The notes below the pieces were generated by a model. It worked only from the letters and a program-made list of their open reading frames with translations. It searched no databases and was not told where the DNA came from. The position numbers and the translations under genes are program-made. From the NCBI RefSeq assembly GCF_028743495.1, contig NZ_CP117968.1: DNA of 64,000 nucleotides; one strand, 5' to 3'. Origin of the DNA: Allobacillus halotolerans (lineage in GTDB: Bacteria; Bacillota; Bacilli; Bacillales; Alkalibacillaceae). Positions 42,281-52,163 of this stretch are shown here, piece after piece (position 1 is the first letter of the stretch; each line of letters opens with the position of its first letter).

Positions 42281-45200
42281 TTGGCACTTCAATGGATTAC
42301 TGGAAGATCAGGTGCAAATGTCACTGAATACATATTGGATGAGTTGGAAGAGAAATTGTTGATGGACCCGACAGGAGATCCGATTTACTATATCGTTCCT
42401 GACCAAATGGCTTTTCAAGTCGAATATGAATTGATTCGAAATCGCCGCATTAAAGGTTCAACCCGGGCACAAGTGTTGAGCTTTTCTAGGTTAGCTTGGT
42501 ATGTATTCCAACAAGTGGGCGGTGGAACGAAACCGTTTATCACCAGCACTGGAACACAAATGATGCTTCGTAAAATTGTCGAAGAATATAAGGAAAGCTT
42601 TGATAGTTTCCAAAAAGCAATGGAAAAGCAAGGCTTTATTGACCGGCTGGAAAAGATGATTACAGAAATGAAGCGGTATCGAATCAATCCAGAAATCTTG
42701 CAAAATATTGTAATGGAACTCGAACATAAAGACCGCTTGTCCGCAAATGAGTTAGCTCTTCATGCTAAATTGAAAGATTTGCAACTGATTTACGCTCAAA
42801 TGCAAGAGCGAATGAGCGATTTATATATCGATGCGGAAGATCAACTGGAACTGTTCGTTGAAAAAATCGAAGAAACGAAATTTTTTCAGAATGCCAGTTT
42901 TTATATTGATGGCTTTTATCGATTTACACCACAGGAGCTTTTTGTCCTGGAAGCGATAATGCGACAGGCGAAAGAATTGAAAGTAGCTATGACGCTTGAT
43001 GGTATCGAAGGGTCTACAGATGAATTAGATCTATTCCATCAACCGCGTACGACTTTCGAACAACTAAATCAAATTGCTGAACATGCGCATGTACCTGTGC
43101 TTCATTCCGTTCAATTGGATCCGGAAACGCGGCGATTCCGCAATAATAAAGCGATGCAACATTTGGAGAAAAACCTTGAGGCAAATCCAATGCCAGCCTA
43201 CAACGGCGACACTCCGATTACGTTCATGGAAGCTGTTCATCCTCGGGCAGAAGTAGAACGGGTTGCACAAGAAATCATTCGTTTCGTTCGCGATGAGCAA
43301 TATCGTTATCGTGATTTTGGCTTATTGATTCGTGATCAAGATACGTATAATGATTTGATTGAAACGATTTTCGAAGACTATGGTATCCCTTTCTTCGTCG
43401 ATCAAAAGAAATCGATGCTCCATCATCCATTGATCGAGCTTGTTCGAACAGGCATTGAATTGATCGAACGAAACTGGTCATATGATGCGATGTTTCGACT
43501 ACTGAAAACAGGGTTTATCCCGGCAACCGATAAAGAGGACCCACTGGATGAAAAAGCAATCGATTTCTTGGAAAATTACGTATTGGAATACGGCATCCGG
43601 AGAAAAGACCAATGGACGAGTGATTATACGTGGAAGTATGAGCGGTTAAGCGGCATTTCTTTCCGAAAACAGACAACAGAAGAGCAACAAATTCAGAAAC
43701 AGATTAATCAGTATCGAAAACAAGTGTTGGATGCTCTCGAATCCTTTGATCATGCATATCGACGAGCCAAGACCGTAAAAGAAAAGTGTATCGCGATTTA
43801 TGAATGGCTGGAGCATATTCAAGTTGGAAAACAGCTGGAGCGCTTGCGTGATTCATATGAAGAAGCGGGTAAGGTTGAAACGGCTCACGAGCAGGAGCAG
43901 GCTTGGAACGCCCTGATCGGTTTACTGGATGAGTTCGTCGAGATGCTTGGCGATGATGAACTGTCAGATCAGCTATTCAGACAACTTGTTGAAGCTGGAA
44001 TTGGAACGTTGGAGTTTTCCCAAGTCCCACCATCGATTGACCACGTCATTGTAGGGGATGTCGAACGGTCGAGAATCCGTAATGTCCGTGTTGGTTTTAT
44101 TCTCGGTGTCAATGAAGGGCAGTATCCACAAAAGCCAGCATCTGATGGCCTAGTGACGGATGAAGAACGTGAAATGTTAGAAGAAGTCGGTATGACTTTA
44201 GCCGACAGAGCGGACCGCGTGCTACTGGACGACCGTTTTTATATGTATCTCGCATTGACATTACCATCTGACCAATTATGGATCAGTTATCCGCTGAGCG
44301 ATGAAGAAGGAAAAACGAAAACACCTGCCCAATTGATCAAACGGCTAAAAAACATGTTTCCTGAAGCGGAAAGTAAATGGGTGTTGGATGATGAAGACGA
44401 GGAAGAACCTTTACGCTTTATTGCGAATCCGACGAAGTCGCGTGCGGTGTTGACGAAAGAGTTATCCAAGTATTTACGTGGCTATCCAATCGCGGATAGT
44501 TATTGGGATACCCTTCATTGGTATATGGATCAAAAAGATTCAAAAACACGCATGATTTTAACGAGTCTATTTCATTCAAATTTACCTGTATCCATCGACG
44601 AAGATACGACCAAAGAGTTATTTACGGAAACAATCCAATCCAGTGTTTCCCGATTAGAAACCTATTTTCAATGTTCCTATCATTATTTTTCTCAATACAC
44701 GCTCGGTTTAAAAGAGAGAAAGCAATTTAAATTGGAAGCTCCGGATATTGGGCAGTTATTCCATGAGTCGTTACGATTAATTACGGAATGGGTACAGCGA
44801 GATGGAAAAGCGTTATTCGAACTGACCAATGAAGACGTGGAAAATTACGCAAATGAAGCCATCACGTATTTAGCACCGATTTTAAATAATCAAATCTTAT
44901 TTAGTTCCAATCGTTATCGATACATTTTATATAAATTAAGACATGTTATTTTGCGTGCGACGAATATGCTTGTCTATCAATCGAAACAGTCTGAATTTAA
45001 ACCGGTCGGCATTGAAATCGGTTTTGGTCGTAATCAGGAGCTACCTCCGCTTGCCCTTGATTTGGCGGGCGGTTATAAATTGGAGCTCAATGGCCGAGTG
45101 GACCGAGTCGATCAAACAGAGATTGATAACGACTTGTATCTTCGCATTATTGACTATAAGTCTAGCGAGAAAGATTTAAGTCTTGTAGATGTCTACTACG

Positions 45201-45754
45201 GTTTGTCCTTGCAGATGCTTACTTATTTGGATGTCGTTTTAACCCATTCAGAAAAATGGCTTGGCAAGAAAGCTGACCCAGCAGGTGTTCTGTACTTCCA
45301 TGTGCATAACCCAATCATTAATAATCCTCTGTCAGAAGAGCAGCTGGAGAAGGAACTATTGAAGGAATACCGAATGAAAGGGTTGCTGCTTGAAGACAGG
45401 CAAATCGCATCTGCCATGGATACATCGATGGAATCAGGGACAAGTCAAATTGCGCCGTTTGGTTTCAAAAAGGATGGAGCGTTCACGAAGTCTTCAAGTA
45501 TCATGGACAGAGAGTTATTCGGTCGTATGAGTCAATACACTCGGTCCTTGATGAAACAAGCAGGAGATGAAATCGTCCAGGGAGAAGTCAAATTAAATCC
45601 ATATGAAAGCAATAACCAGGTTGCTTGTACGTTTTGCCCGTTCAACTCTGTGTGTCAATTCGATCCAAAACTTGAAGAGAATGATTTCCGTCGATTGAAA
45701 CCCGAAAAAGATGAAATCATCTTATCCAAAATGATGCCGAAAGGGGGAGAATGA
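42281..45754 (+). CDS. addB: Helicase-nuclease AddB subunit with degenerate Walker A
   Basis: AddB pairs with AddA to process DNA double-strand ends for RecA loading. The 1157-residue protein has the C-terminal RecB-type nuclease (IIDYKSSEKD, GLSLQMLTYLD) and the Fe-S cysteines: one in YFQCSYHYF and three in ACTFCPFNSVC. The N-terminal ATP site reads GRSGANVT instead of the GRSGSGKT form, so the Walker A Lys is replaced by Val at residue 14. The start is TTG with AAAGGGGGA upstream. addA overlaps the stop by four bases (ATGA). Confidence 0.95.
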   Translation: MALQWITGRSGANVTEYILDELEEKLLMDPTGDPIYYIVPDQMAFQVEYELIRNRRIKGSTRAQVLSFSRLAWYVFQQVGGGTKPFITSTGTQMMLRKIVEEYKESFDSFQKAMEKQGFIDRLEKMITEMKRYRINPEILQNIVMELEHKDRLSANELALHAKLKDLQLIYAQMQERMSDLYIDAEDQLELFVEKIEETKFFQNASFYIDGFYRFTPQELFVLEAIMRQAKELKVAMTLDGIEGSTDELDLFHQPRTTFEQLNQIAEHAHVPVLHSVQLDPETRRFRNNKAMQHLEKNLEANPMPAYNGDTPITFMEAVHPRAEVERVAQEIIRFVRDEQYRYRDFGLLIRDQDTYNDLIETIFEDYGIPFFVDQKKSMLHHPLIELVRTGIELIERNWSYDAMFRLLKTGFIPATDKEDPLDEKAIDFLENYVLEYGIRRKDQWTSDYTWKYERLSGISFRKQTTEEQQIQKQINQYRKQVLDALESFDHAYRRAKTVKEKCIAIYEWLEHIQVGKQLERLRDSYEEAGKVETAHEQEQAWNALIGLLDEFVEMLGDDELSDQLFRQLVEAGIGTLEFSQVPPSIDHVIVGDVERSRIRNVRVGFILGVNEGQYPQKPASDGLVTDEEREMLEEVGMTLADRADRVLLDDRFYMYLALTLPSDQLWISYPLSDEEGKTKTPAQLIKRLKNMFPEAESKWVLDDEDEEEPLRFIANPTKSRAVLTKELSKYLRGYPIADSYWDTLHWYMDQKDSKTRMILTSLFHSNLPVSIDEDTTKELFTETIQSSVSRLETYFQCSYHYFSQYTLGLKERKQFKLEAPDIGQLFHESLRLITEWVQRDGKALFELTNEDVENYANEAITYLAPILNNQILFSSNRYRYILYKLRHVILRATNMLVYQSKQSEFKPVGIEIGFGRNQELPPLALDLAGGYKLELNGRVDRVDQTEIDNDLYLRIIDYKSSEKDLSLVDVYYGLSLQMLTYLDVVLTHSEKWLGKKADPAGVLYFHVHNPIINNPLSEEQLEKELLKEYRMKGLLLEDRQIASAMDTSMESGTSQIAPFGFKKDGAFTKSSSIMDRELFGRMSQYTRSLMKQAGDEIVQGEVKLNPYESNNQVACTFCPFNSVCQFDPKLEENDFRRLKPEKDEIILSKMMPKGGE

Positions 45755-48700
45755 GCATGAACTGGACAAAAGAACAAGAACAAGCCATCTATGAGGATGG
45801 AAAAGACATTTTAGTTGCCGCTGCAGCTGGTTCAGGGAAAACTGCTGTATTGGTCGAACGAATCATCCAAAAAATCACGCGTGAAAATGATCCGTATGAA
45901 ATCGATGAAATGCTCGTAGCAACGTTTACGAATGCGGCAGCTCAAGAGATGCGAACGCGTGTCGGACAAGCGTTGGAAAAAGCACTTGCTGAATTTCCAG
46001 ATTCTCAACATTTACGAAAACAATTATCCTTACTACAAAAAGCTCATATCTCCACCTTGCACGCTTTTTGTATGGAAGTCGTTCGTAAATACGGTTTCGA
46101 GCTCGAAATTGATCCGGGTTTTCGTATATTAGACGACGTTGAGTCCGATTTATTAAGAAATGATTTATTGCAAGAAACGTTTGAAGAATGGTATGGGAAA
46201 GAAGGGGAAGAGCAAGAAGCTTTCTTCCGTTTTGTCGACAGTTTTTCCAATGACCGGAATGACCAAGCTGTCATGGATCTCGTATTAAAAGTCTATGAAT
46301 TCTCACGCCAGCACCCTGACCCGGATGATTGGCTCGACCGGCTTTCAGGAAGTTATGAAGTACGTGATGACATGTCGATGGATGAGCTAGAGTGGATGCC
46401 AATTGTTCGGAAAGACATTGAAGAAAAGGTTGACGCGATGGAATTTGAAGCCCTTCAAGCATTAGAAATGGCTCAATTCCCAGAAGGCCCTGCCCACTAT
46501 GTCGATACATTGGAAAAAGACCTTCAACAGATTCAGCTCGTGAAAAATTCACTTCAGCAACCATGGGAGCAGCTATACGAAATATTTCATGAGCAAAAAA
46601 CCTTCAGCCGTTTATCCGGGAAAAAAGCAGAATGTGACGAAGACCTAAAAAAGTCAGTCAAAGACCTGCGCGATAAATTTAAAAAACGGATGGAGAAGCT
46701 GGTAGAACGATGGTTTTCTAGACACCCAGATTCTCTGTTGAATGATTTACAAAAAATCAAACCACAAATCGAACAGCTTGTCACCGTCGTGAAAGAATTT
46801 CATGAGAAATTTCAACAGGAGAAGAAAGAGCAAGCGGTTGTTGATTTTTCAGACCTTGAGCATTATTGTGTTCAAATTTTATCGGATGGAAAAGATGAAG
46901 CGGGAAATTATTTGCCATCCTATATCGCCAATCAGTATCGAAAACAATTTCGAGAAGTGCTTATTGATGAGTACCAAGATACGAACTTAGTTCAAGAGGC
47001 AATTTTGCAGCTACTAACTGCAGGAGAGGATGCCGGCCAATTATTCATGGTCGGTGACGTGAAGCAAAGTATTTACCGTTTTCGTCATGCGGAACCGACG
47101 TTATTCATGAAAAAGTACAAAGACTTTCAACAAGAAGAATTAGCGGCTATGCGAATTGATTTGGCACGCAACTTCAGAAGCCGAAAAGAAGTATTAGATG
47201 GCGCGAACTATATTTTTCGTCAGCTATTGGATGAACGCGTCGGCGAGATGGATTATGAGAAAGAAGCCGAACTGATTTACAGCAACAAAGTCTATGAAAA
47301 GCTGACGACGACAAATGTTGATTGTGAATTACACGTCGTCCGAAAAGATGAAGAAGATTCCGTTGAAAACGATGAATGGAAATACCTGAAAGATGCCCAA
47401 ATTGAGGCACGTACGTATGCCAAAAAAATCAAAGACTGGATTGAAAACAGTCAAATCATCGATAAAGAAACGGAACAACCACGTTCGATTCAATATCGAG
47501 ATATCGTCGTTTTGATGCGTTCGTTAACGTGGGCGCCAGTCATTGAAGATGAATTGAAACAAATGGGCATTCCTGTTTATGCCGATCTGTCGACAGGCTA
47601 TTTAGAAGCGATGGAAATCCAAGTGATGATGAACGTCTTGCGAATCATTGATAACCCAATGCAAGACATCCCATTGGCCAGTGTCCTGAAATCCCCAATC
47701 GTCGGAATTACAGAGGATGGACTTGCTAAAATTCGCTTAAAAGGAAAAAGAGAATCTTTTTATCAAGCGATGCTGAACTATATTCGATTAGGCGAAGACT
47801 CATCTTTAGTTGAGCAACTAAAACAGCTAAAGGAACTGCTTGAAAGTTGGCGAGAAGAAGCCCGTTATGGTTCGTTATCCAAATTGATTTGGAAAATCTA
47901 CCGGGACACTGCTTATTTTGAATATGTCGGTGGGACGCCAGGCGGTAAGCAACGCCAAGCAAACTTACGTGCCTTATATGACCGGGCACGCTCTTATGAA
48001 CGCTCGTCTTATCAAGGGTTGTTTCGATTTTTGCGTTTTATCGAACGGATGGAAGAGCGGAACAAAAACCTAGCATCGGCAAGAGCGCTTGGGGAGCAAG
48101 AAGACGTTGTTCGCATCATGACGATTCATAGCAGTAAAGGTCTTGAGTTTCCTTATGTCATCTTAGGTGCAGCCGGACGTGAATTTAACCAACAGGATAC
48201 AAAAGGACGCTATATATTGCATAAAGATTATGGGCTGGCTTCGAAATATATGGATGTCGATCAGCGAATTTTGTATAATACATTTCCGTTTGAAGCCTTA
48301 AAAGTCGCAACGGCACGAGAGTCACTTGCTGAGGAAATGAGAGTACTTTATGTCGCACTGACACGGGCAAAAGAAAAGCTCGTCGTGGTTGGTCAAAGTA
48401 AAGATTGGCAAAAACAATTGGAAAAATGGAATGAAGTAGCCAACCATTCGGAATGGGTATTACCGCCTCATACACGGACGGACCAAGCGACCTATTTAAA
48501 TTGGATTGGATCTGCTTTGATTCGTCATCATCAAAATGATGAGTTACGAATTTCTGGCTTAGCCGGTGGAATACCCGAAGAAATTCGCCAAGATGAATCA
48601 AAATGGACGATTCATGTAGATCATGCCAGTGAATATCTGGATCCGGAATGGATTACTGCAGAGCGAGACGAGAAACTATACAAAGCGATCCAACAGTGGA

Positions 48701-49467
48701 GTGCAGACTACTTACCTGAGCGTTCCGAACAATATGAGGAAGTAGATCGTCGCTTACGTTTCAGCTATTCATATCAAACGAGTGCGGACAAACGGGCGAA
48801 GCAAACGGTAACGGAGATTAAGCGTTTAAGGCAGCCGGTGGATGAATATGGCGCGACCGACATCGTTAGTCAGCGACCACGTATTTCACTAGACCGTCCG
48901 CGTTTCATGCAAGTTGATCAAAAGCCATTGACGAAAGCTGAAGCGGGTAGTGCCATGCACACCGTGATGCAGCATATACCAGTGAATAAGGAATGGAACG
49001 CTGAGCAATTAGAAGAATTTATTCAAGAGCTCGTATTCAAAGAAGCGTTAACACCAGATGAAGGAGAGGTCATCAACCGGGAAGCGATTTTGACGTTGAT
49101 GCATTCCGATGTTGGAGCAATGCTTGCGAATGCTGTTTCGGTCGAGCGGGAAATTCCGTTCACGATGGAAGTTGCAGCAAGTAAGATTTATCCGGATTGG
49201 GAAGACCCGACTGATGAATCCGTACTCGTTCAAGGGGTTATTGATTGCTTGGTTGAAACAGACAATGGATATGAATTGATTGATTACAAAACGGATACGA
49301 TTACCGGAGAAATGACAGATGAGAAGATCAATGACTTGAAACAACGCTACGAAACACAAGTTGAACTTTATAAGCAAGCGATTGAAATGATTTGGAACAT
49401 CGAACTGAATCATGTGTATTTATACTTTTTCGATCGAAACTTGCTCATTGATACAAACGAGGGATAA
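45751..49467 (+). CDS. addA: ATP-dependent helicase/nuclease AddA
   Basis: A 1238-residue UvrD-type helicase with fused nuclease. Seen: Walker A (AAAAGSGKTAVLVERI, Lys at about 30), motif Ia (ATFTNAAAQEM), motif II (EVLIDEYQDTN), VGDVKQSIYRFRHA, IMTIHSSKGLEFPYV and VALTRAKEKLVVVG. The C-terminal nuclease has ELIDYKTDTITGEM and the QVELYKQAIE helix. Either ATG at 45751 or the one two codons later could be used; GGGGGAG lies just before both. Coupled to addB; sbcDC, which follow in B. subtilis, are absent. Confidence 0.97.
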   Translation: MSMNWTKEQEQAIYEDGKDILVAAAAGSGKTAVLVERIIQKITRENDPYEIDEMLVATFTNAAAQEMRTRVGQALEKALAEFPDSQHLRKQLSLLQKAHISTLHAFCMEVVRKYGFELEIDPGFRILDDVESDLLRNDLLQETFEEWYGKEGEEQEAFFRFVDSFSNDRNDQAVMDLVLKVYEFSRQHPDPDDWLDRLSGSYEVRDDMSMDELEWMPIVRKDIEEKVDAMEFEALQALEMAQFPEGPAHYVDTLEKDLQQIQLVKNSLQQPWEQLYEIFHEQKTFSRLSGKKAECDEDLKKSVKDLRDKFKKRMEKLVERWFSRHPDSLLNDLQKIKPQIEQLVTVVKEFHEKFQQEKKEQAVVDFSDLEHYCVQILSDGKDEAGNYLPSYIANQYRKQFREVLIDEYQDTNLVQEAILQLLTAGEDAGQLFMVGDVKQSIYRFRHAEPTLFMKKYKDFQQEELAAMRIDLARNFRSRKEVLDGANYIFRQLLDERVGEMDYEKEAELIYSNKVYEKLTTTNVDCELHVVRKDEEDSVENDEWKYLKDAQIEARTYAKKIKDWIENSQIIDKETEQPRSIQYRDIVVLMRSLTWAPVIEDELKQMGIPVYADLSTGYLEAMEIQVMMNVLRIIDNPMQDIPLASVLKSPIVGITEDGLAKIRLKGKRESFYQAMLNYIRLGEDSSLVEQLKQLKELLESWREEARYGSLSKLIWKIYRDTAYFEYVGGTPGGKQRQANLRALYDRARSYERSSYQGLFRFLRFIERMEERNKNLASARALGEQEDVVRIMTIHSSKGLEFPYVILGAAGREFNQQDTKGRYILHKDYGLASKYMDVDQRILYNTFPFEALKVATARESLAEEMRVLYVALTRAKEKLVVVGQSKDWQKQLEKWNEVANHSEWVLPPHTRTDQATYLNWIGSALIRHHQNDELRISGLAGGIPEEIRQDESKWTIHVDHASEYLDPEWITAERDEKLYKAIQQWSADYLPERSEQYEEVDRRLRFSYSYQTSADKRAKQTVTEIKRLRQPVDEYGATDIVSQRPRISLDRPRFMQVDQKPLTKAEAGSAMHTVMQHIPVNKEWNAEQLEEFIQELVFKEALTPDEGEVINREAILTLMHSDVGAMLANAVSVEREIPFTMEVAASKIYPDWEDPTDESVLVQGVIDCLVETDNGYELIDYKTDTITGEMTDEKINDLKQRYETQVELYKQAIEMIWNIELNHVYLYFFDRNLLIDTNEG

Positions 49468-49475
49468 TGATGTTA

Positions 49476-49515
49476 ACAGACGAGGCTTCTACAGTTACAT
49501 GTAGAAGTCTCGTTA
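49476..49515 (+). terminator. Terminator of addBA
   Basis: ACGAGGCTTCTACA pairs with TGTAGAAGTCTCGT (one mismatch); a short T-rich tail follows. Confidence 0.75.
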
Positions 49516-49664
49516 TTTATGTTTGTTTTAAGAAATTCAAAATATATAATAAGAAAACCAACAAATATTTTTGATAAATTCTTTAAGTTTAAAATGTATG
49601 CGCATTTATGTTACTAAGGTAATAATGTATAATAAGGGTATAGCATAATGGAGGTGTGTGACAT

Positions 49665-49835
49665 ATGTCCATTCCCGAGAAAATTATAAAAGAAATTGAT
49701 ATGTTGAGTGAACAAGAAAGACAAAAGGTACTTGACAAGATTAAGGAGAAATATATGACTCCCGATGTAATTTTGTTGGGGGAAAACTACTCCTGGTGGG
49801 ATAACGAGGAGGATGACATATACAATGAGCAATAA
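49665..49835 (+). CDS. Small putative antitoxin of a MazF/PemK module
   Basis: A 56-residue ORF, MSIPEKIIKEIDMLSEQERQ at the start, ending in an acidic Trp-containing tail (NYSWWDNEEDDIYNEQ). The helix EIDMLSEQERQKVLDKIKEK resembles the N-terminal helix of small antitoxins annotated as addiction-module components. GGAGGTG precedes the ATG. The MazF-like gene starts before its stop codon, an 11-nt overlap typical of toxin-antitoxin pairs. The acidic Trp tail is a plausible toxin-binding segment. No MazE or RelB domain is recognisable. Confidence 0.65.
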   Translation: MSIPEKIIKEIDMLSEQERQKVLDKIKEKYMTPDVILLGENYSWWDNEEDDIYNEQ

Positions 49836-50154
49836 AATGAGACAGGGTGAGGTTTGGTTGGCAGATGTTCGTTTTAAAGGAACGCATCAAATCAAACAAC
49901 GCCCTGTTGTTATTGTTGGAAATGAGTTAGCGCTAGATGTAGATGTTATTATAGCACCGGTCACCAGTCAGAAACCAAGAAACCAATTTGACGTTGTTTT
50001 GGAGTATTGGAAAGAAGCAGGACTGTTAAAACCATCTGTTGCACGTACTTCTAAAATCACTTCCATACACGGTTCTGAATTAAAACGTCATTTAGGTGAT
50101 TTACATAACCATGATCTTGAAAGCGTATTAAAAAAGTGCAAAAGATTATTTTAA
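49825..50154 (+). CDS. MazF/PemK-like mRNA interferase toxin
   Basis: A 109-residue protein with the PemK/MazF pattern: RQGEVWLADVRFKGTHQIKQ, RPVVIVG, IIAPVTSQ, ARTSKITSIHGSELKRHLGD. The usual GDI/VW start is GEVW and RPAL is RPVV. MazF toxins cleave specific mRNA sequences. Among three in-frame ATGs (49813, 49825, 49837), 49825 is chosen because AGGAGG abuts the first; its spacing of 12 nt is long. Confidence 0.85.
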   Translation: MSNKMRQGEVWLADVRFKGTHQIKQRPVVIVGNELALDVDVIIAPVTSQKPRNQFDVVLEYWKEAGLLKPSVARTSKITSIHGSELKRHLGDLHNHDLESVLKKCKRLF

Positions 50155-50296
50155 AAAGCACTTAACAGCTCTGAAAAAGGGCCATTTAATTGAAGAAGGC
50201 TAATTGACTAAAGAGTAGTAATGCTTAGTAAGGTAACAGTAATTTTTTGATAAAATTATTATTAATATAAAGCCCCTTAAAGAGGGGGACGATGAT

Positions 50297-51057
50297 TTGA
50301 AAACTACTAATTATTCTAAAATAGCTGATAAATACGATAAAAACCATTTTAGAGTTGATGAAATAAAATTTGAGTACGATTTGAAAGAGTATATTGAGAA
50401 CAACGTGAAGGCAGAATATAACGTATTAGATTTATCTTGTGGAACAGGTCTATATCTTGAAAAACAAATTAATTATTTTGATGGGATTAATATAAATTGG
50501 TATGGACTTGACCTGTCAGACCAAATGTTAAAAAAGGCTAATGAAAAAGTAAAAAACATAGAATTTACTAATGCTGATGTAGAGGAAATGCCGTACCATT
50601 CAGAAACATTCGATTTCATTTCTAACAACTATGCGTTTCATCATTACAGTGAAAAGAACAAGCGTTGAATGAGATATATCGTGTATTAAAAAAAGGCGGT
50701 ATTTATAAATTACATAATATAGCGATTCACGATATGCCTAAATGGTGGGTTTATCACTACTTCCCATCAGCTTATTATGAAGATTTAAAAAGATATTGGA
50801 ATAAAGAGGTTATTTTTAACGAGCTTACAAGCAGGGGCTTAGAAGTAAACTTAAAAATCGAGTATAGGATGGAAAATGTAAAGGTCGTTGACTACTTGCA
50901 TTACGCTGAAAATAGAGATATTTCCGTATTAACTTTAGTTGACGATAAAGACTATGAAGAAGGGTTAGAAAGAATGAAATATGATGTGAAAACTAATCCA
51001 GATAAAACACTTGTTAATGATTTTGCAGAAATGTTTCTCATTTCAAAGAAATTATAG
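50297..51057 (+). pseudogene. SAM-dependent class I methyltransferase, frameshifted
   Basis: Two ORFs, 50297-50668 and 50665-51057, encode consecutive parts of one methyltransferase. The first has motif I (VLDLSCGTGLYLEK) and FDFISNNYAFHHYSEKNK, the second continues at once with LNEIYRVLKKGGIYKL. Around 50660-50665 a single base loss after AACAAG would explain the change of frame. GAGGGGGA precedes a TTG start. Coupled translation of two halves through the 4-bp overlap is possible but unlikely; a sequencing error is another option. Substrate unknown. AT-rich, accessory context. Confidence 0.75.
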
Positions 51058-51096
51058 TGAGCTATTAGAATTAACGGGGTTTAGTAGAAATAAATG

Positions 51097-51181
51097 TTCT
51101 TCCGTTAACGGGCGCGATTGCGGAAGAAAAGATTATACAATTCAGTATTGAAGGAGCTTGATTATCCAAGTTCCTTTTTAT
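51097..51181 (+). terminator. Hairpin remnant and terminator in the 51.06-51.41 kb gap
   Basis: TTCTTCCG (51097) pairs with CGGAAGAA (51121). Next, AAGGAGCTTG and CAAGTTCCTT (51151-51176) form a stem followed by TTTT. The rest of the 353-bp gap shows no gene. Confidence 0.55.
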
Positions 51182-51410
51182 TATGCTATCCCGAGTGTTA
51201 ATTGCGATGTCCTAACCAATAACGGTGATTCAAATTTTTTATATTTAATACTCACAAAACGAATCCGTCAGTTTACCAAGGGAGCTTTTTTAATTTTTCT
51301 AAAGACATTCCTTAGTTGAACAGAAAAAATATTAAAAATTGATAATAATTTATTGTAATTCAATAAATACAGCGTTAAAATATGGATAACGATAAAGTGA
51401 GGTGCTGTTT

Positions 51411-51887
51411 ATGAAACGAGGAACAACATTCTTTTTAAAAACAACGGTTTTTCTTATTGGAATTATGATACTTCTTTTGTCAGCGTTTTTCTTGCCTTGG
51501 TTAGCGAGTTATACCGCGTCCATGTATCCAGAATTTGCTTATTTGCAATATCCAGTTTTAATAGGGATGTATGTAACAGCAATCCCATTTTTCTTTGCTC
51601 TATATCAAGCTCTAAAACTCTTAAACTATATTGATCATGGTAAAGCTTTCACCGATCAATCTTTAGAGGCATTAAATTCTATAAAATACTGTGCAATTTT
51701 AATCAGTGGATTATATGTGATCGGGACTATTTTTCTTATTTCGCAAAGCTCCCTCCACCCAAGTGTAGCAATTATCGGATTTATAATTATATTTACTTCT
51801 GTTGTTATTGCGGTTTTTGCAGCGGTTCTTCAAAAGTTATTCAAAAATGCTTTAGTAATAAAATCGGAAAATGATTTGACAGTCTGA
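51411..51887 (+). CDS. yoaS: DUF2975 family membrane protein (YoaS-like)
   Basis: A 158-residue protein with four membrane helices: TVFLIGIMILLLSAFFLPWL, then YPVLIGMYVTAIPFFFALYQ, LISGLYVIGTIFLI and IIGFIIIFTSVVIAVFAAVL, with LKLLNYIDHGKAFT between helices 2 and 3, the DUF2975 hallmark. AGTGAGGTG selects the ATG at 51411. It forms a two-gene unit with the following small HTH gene, a pair found widely in Firmicutes (YoaS-YozG). Function unknown. Confidence 0.82.
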   Translation: MKRGTTFFLKTTVFLIGIMILLLSAFFLPWLASYTASMYPEFAYLQYPVLIGMYVTAIPFFFALYQALKLLNYIDHGKAFTDQSLEALNSIKYCAILISGLYVIGTIFLISQSSLHPSVAIIGFIIIFTSVVIAVFAAVLQKLFKNALVIKSENDLTV

Positions 51888-51897
51888 GGTGAAGACA

Positions 51898-52116
51898 GTG
51901 GCAATTATAATCAATATTGACGTAATGTTAGCGAAAAGGAAAATGAGTGTAACAGAACTTTCCGAAAGAGTCGGTATCACGATGGCCAATATTTCCATTT
52001 TGAAAAATGGAAAAGCGAAAGCTATACGATTATCAACTTTAGATGCAATTTGTGAGGTTTTAGAGTGTCAACCTGGTGATATTCTCGAATATCGAAGTGA
52101 CGAGGAATCCGAATAA
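51898..52116 (+). CDS. yozG: Small Cro/C1-type HTH regulator (YozG-like)
   Basis: A 72-residue one-domain HTH protein with the family start MAIIINIDVMLAKRKMSVTE and the recognition part GITMANISILKNGKAKAIRL, ending DILEYRSDEESE. The TGAGGTG site selects the GTG at 51898 rather than the GTG three codons upstream. It begins 11 nt after the DUF2975 gene and presumably regulates the pair. Confidence 0.88.
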   Translation: MAIIINIDVMLAKRKMSVTELSERVGITMANISILKNGKAKAIRLSTLDAICEVLECQPGDILEYRSDEESE

Positions 52117-52163
52117 AATGTATGTGCTAAAAAAATGAAAAAAATATAACGACAGGTGATTTT

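Noticed and set aside
50665..51057. Independent 130-residue gene
   Set aside because: The sequence continues the methyltransferase fold exactly where the first frame stops, so it is treated as the second half of one broken gene.
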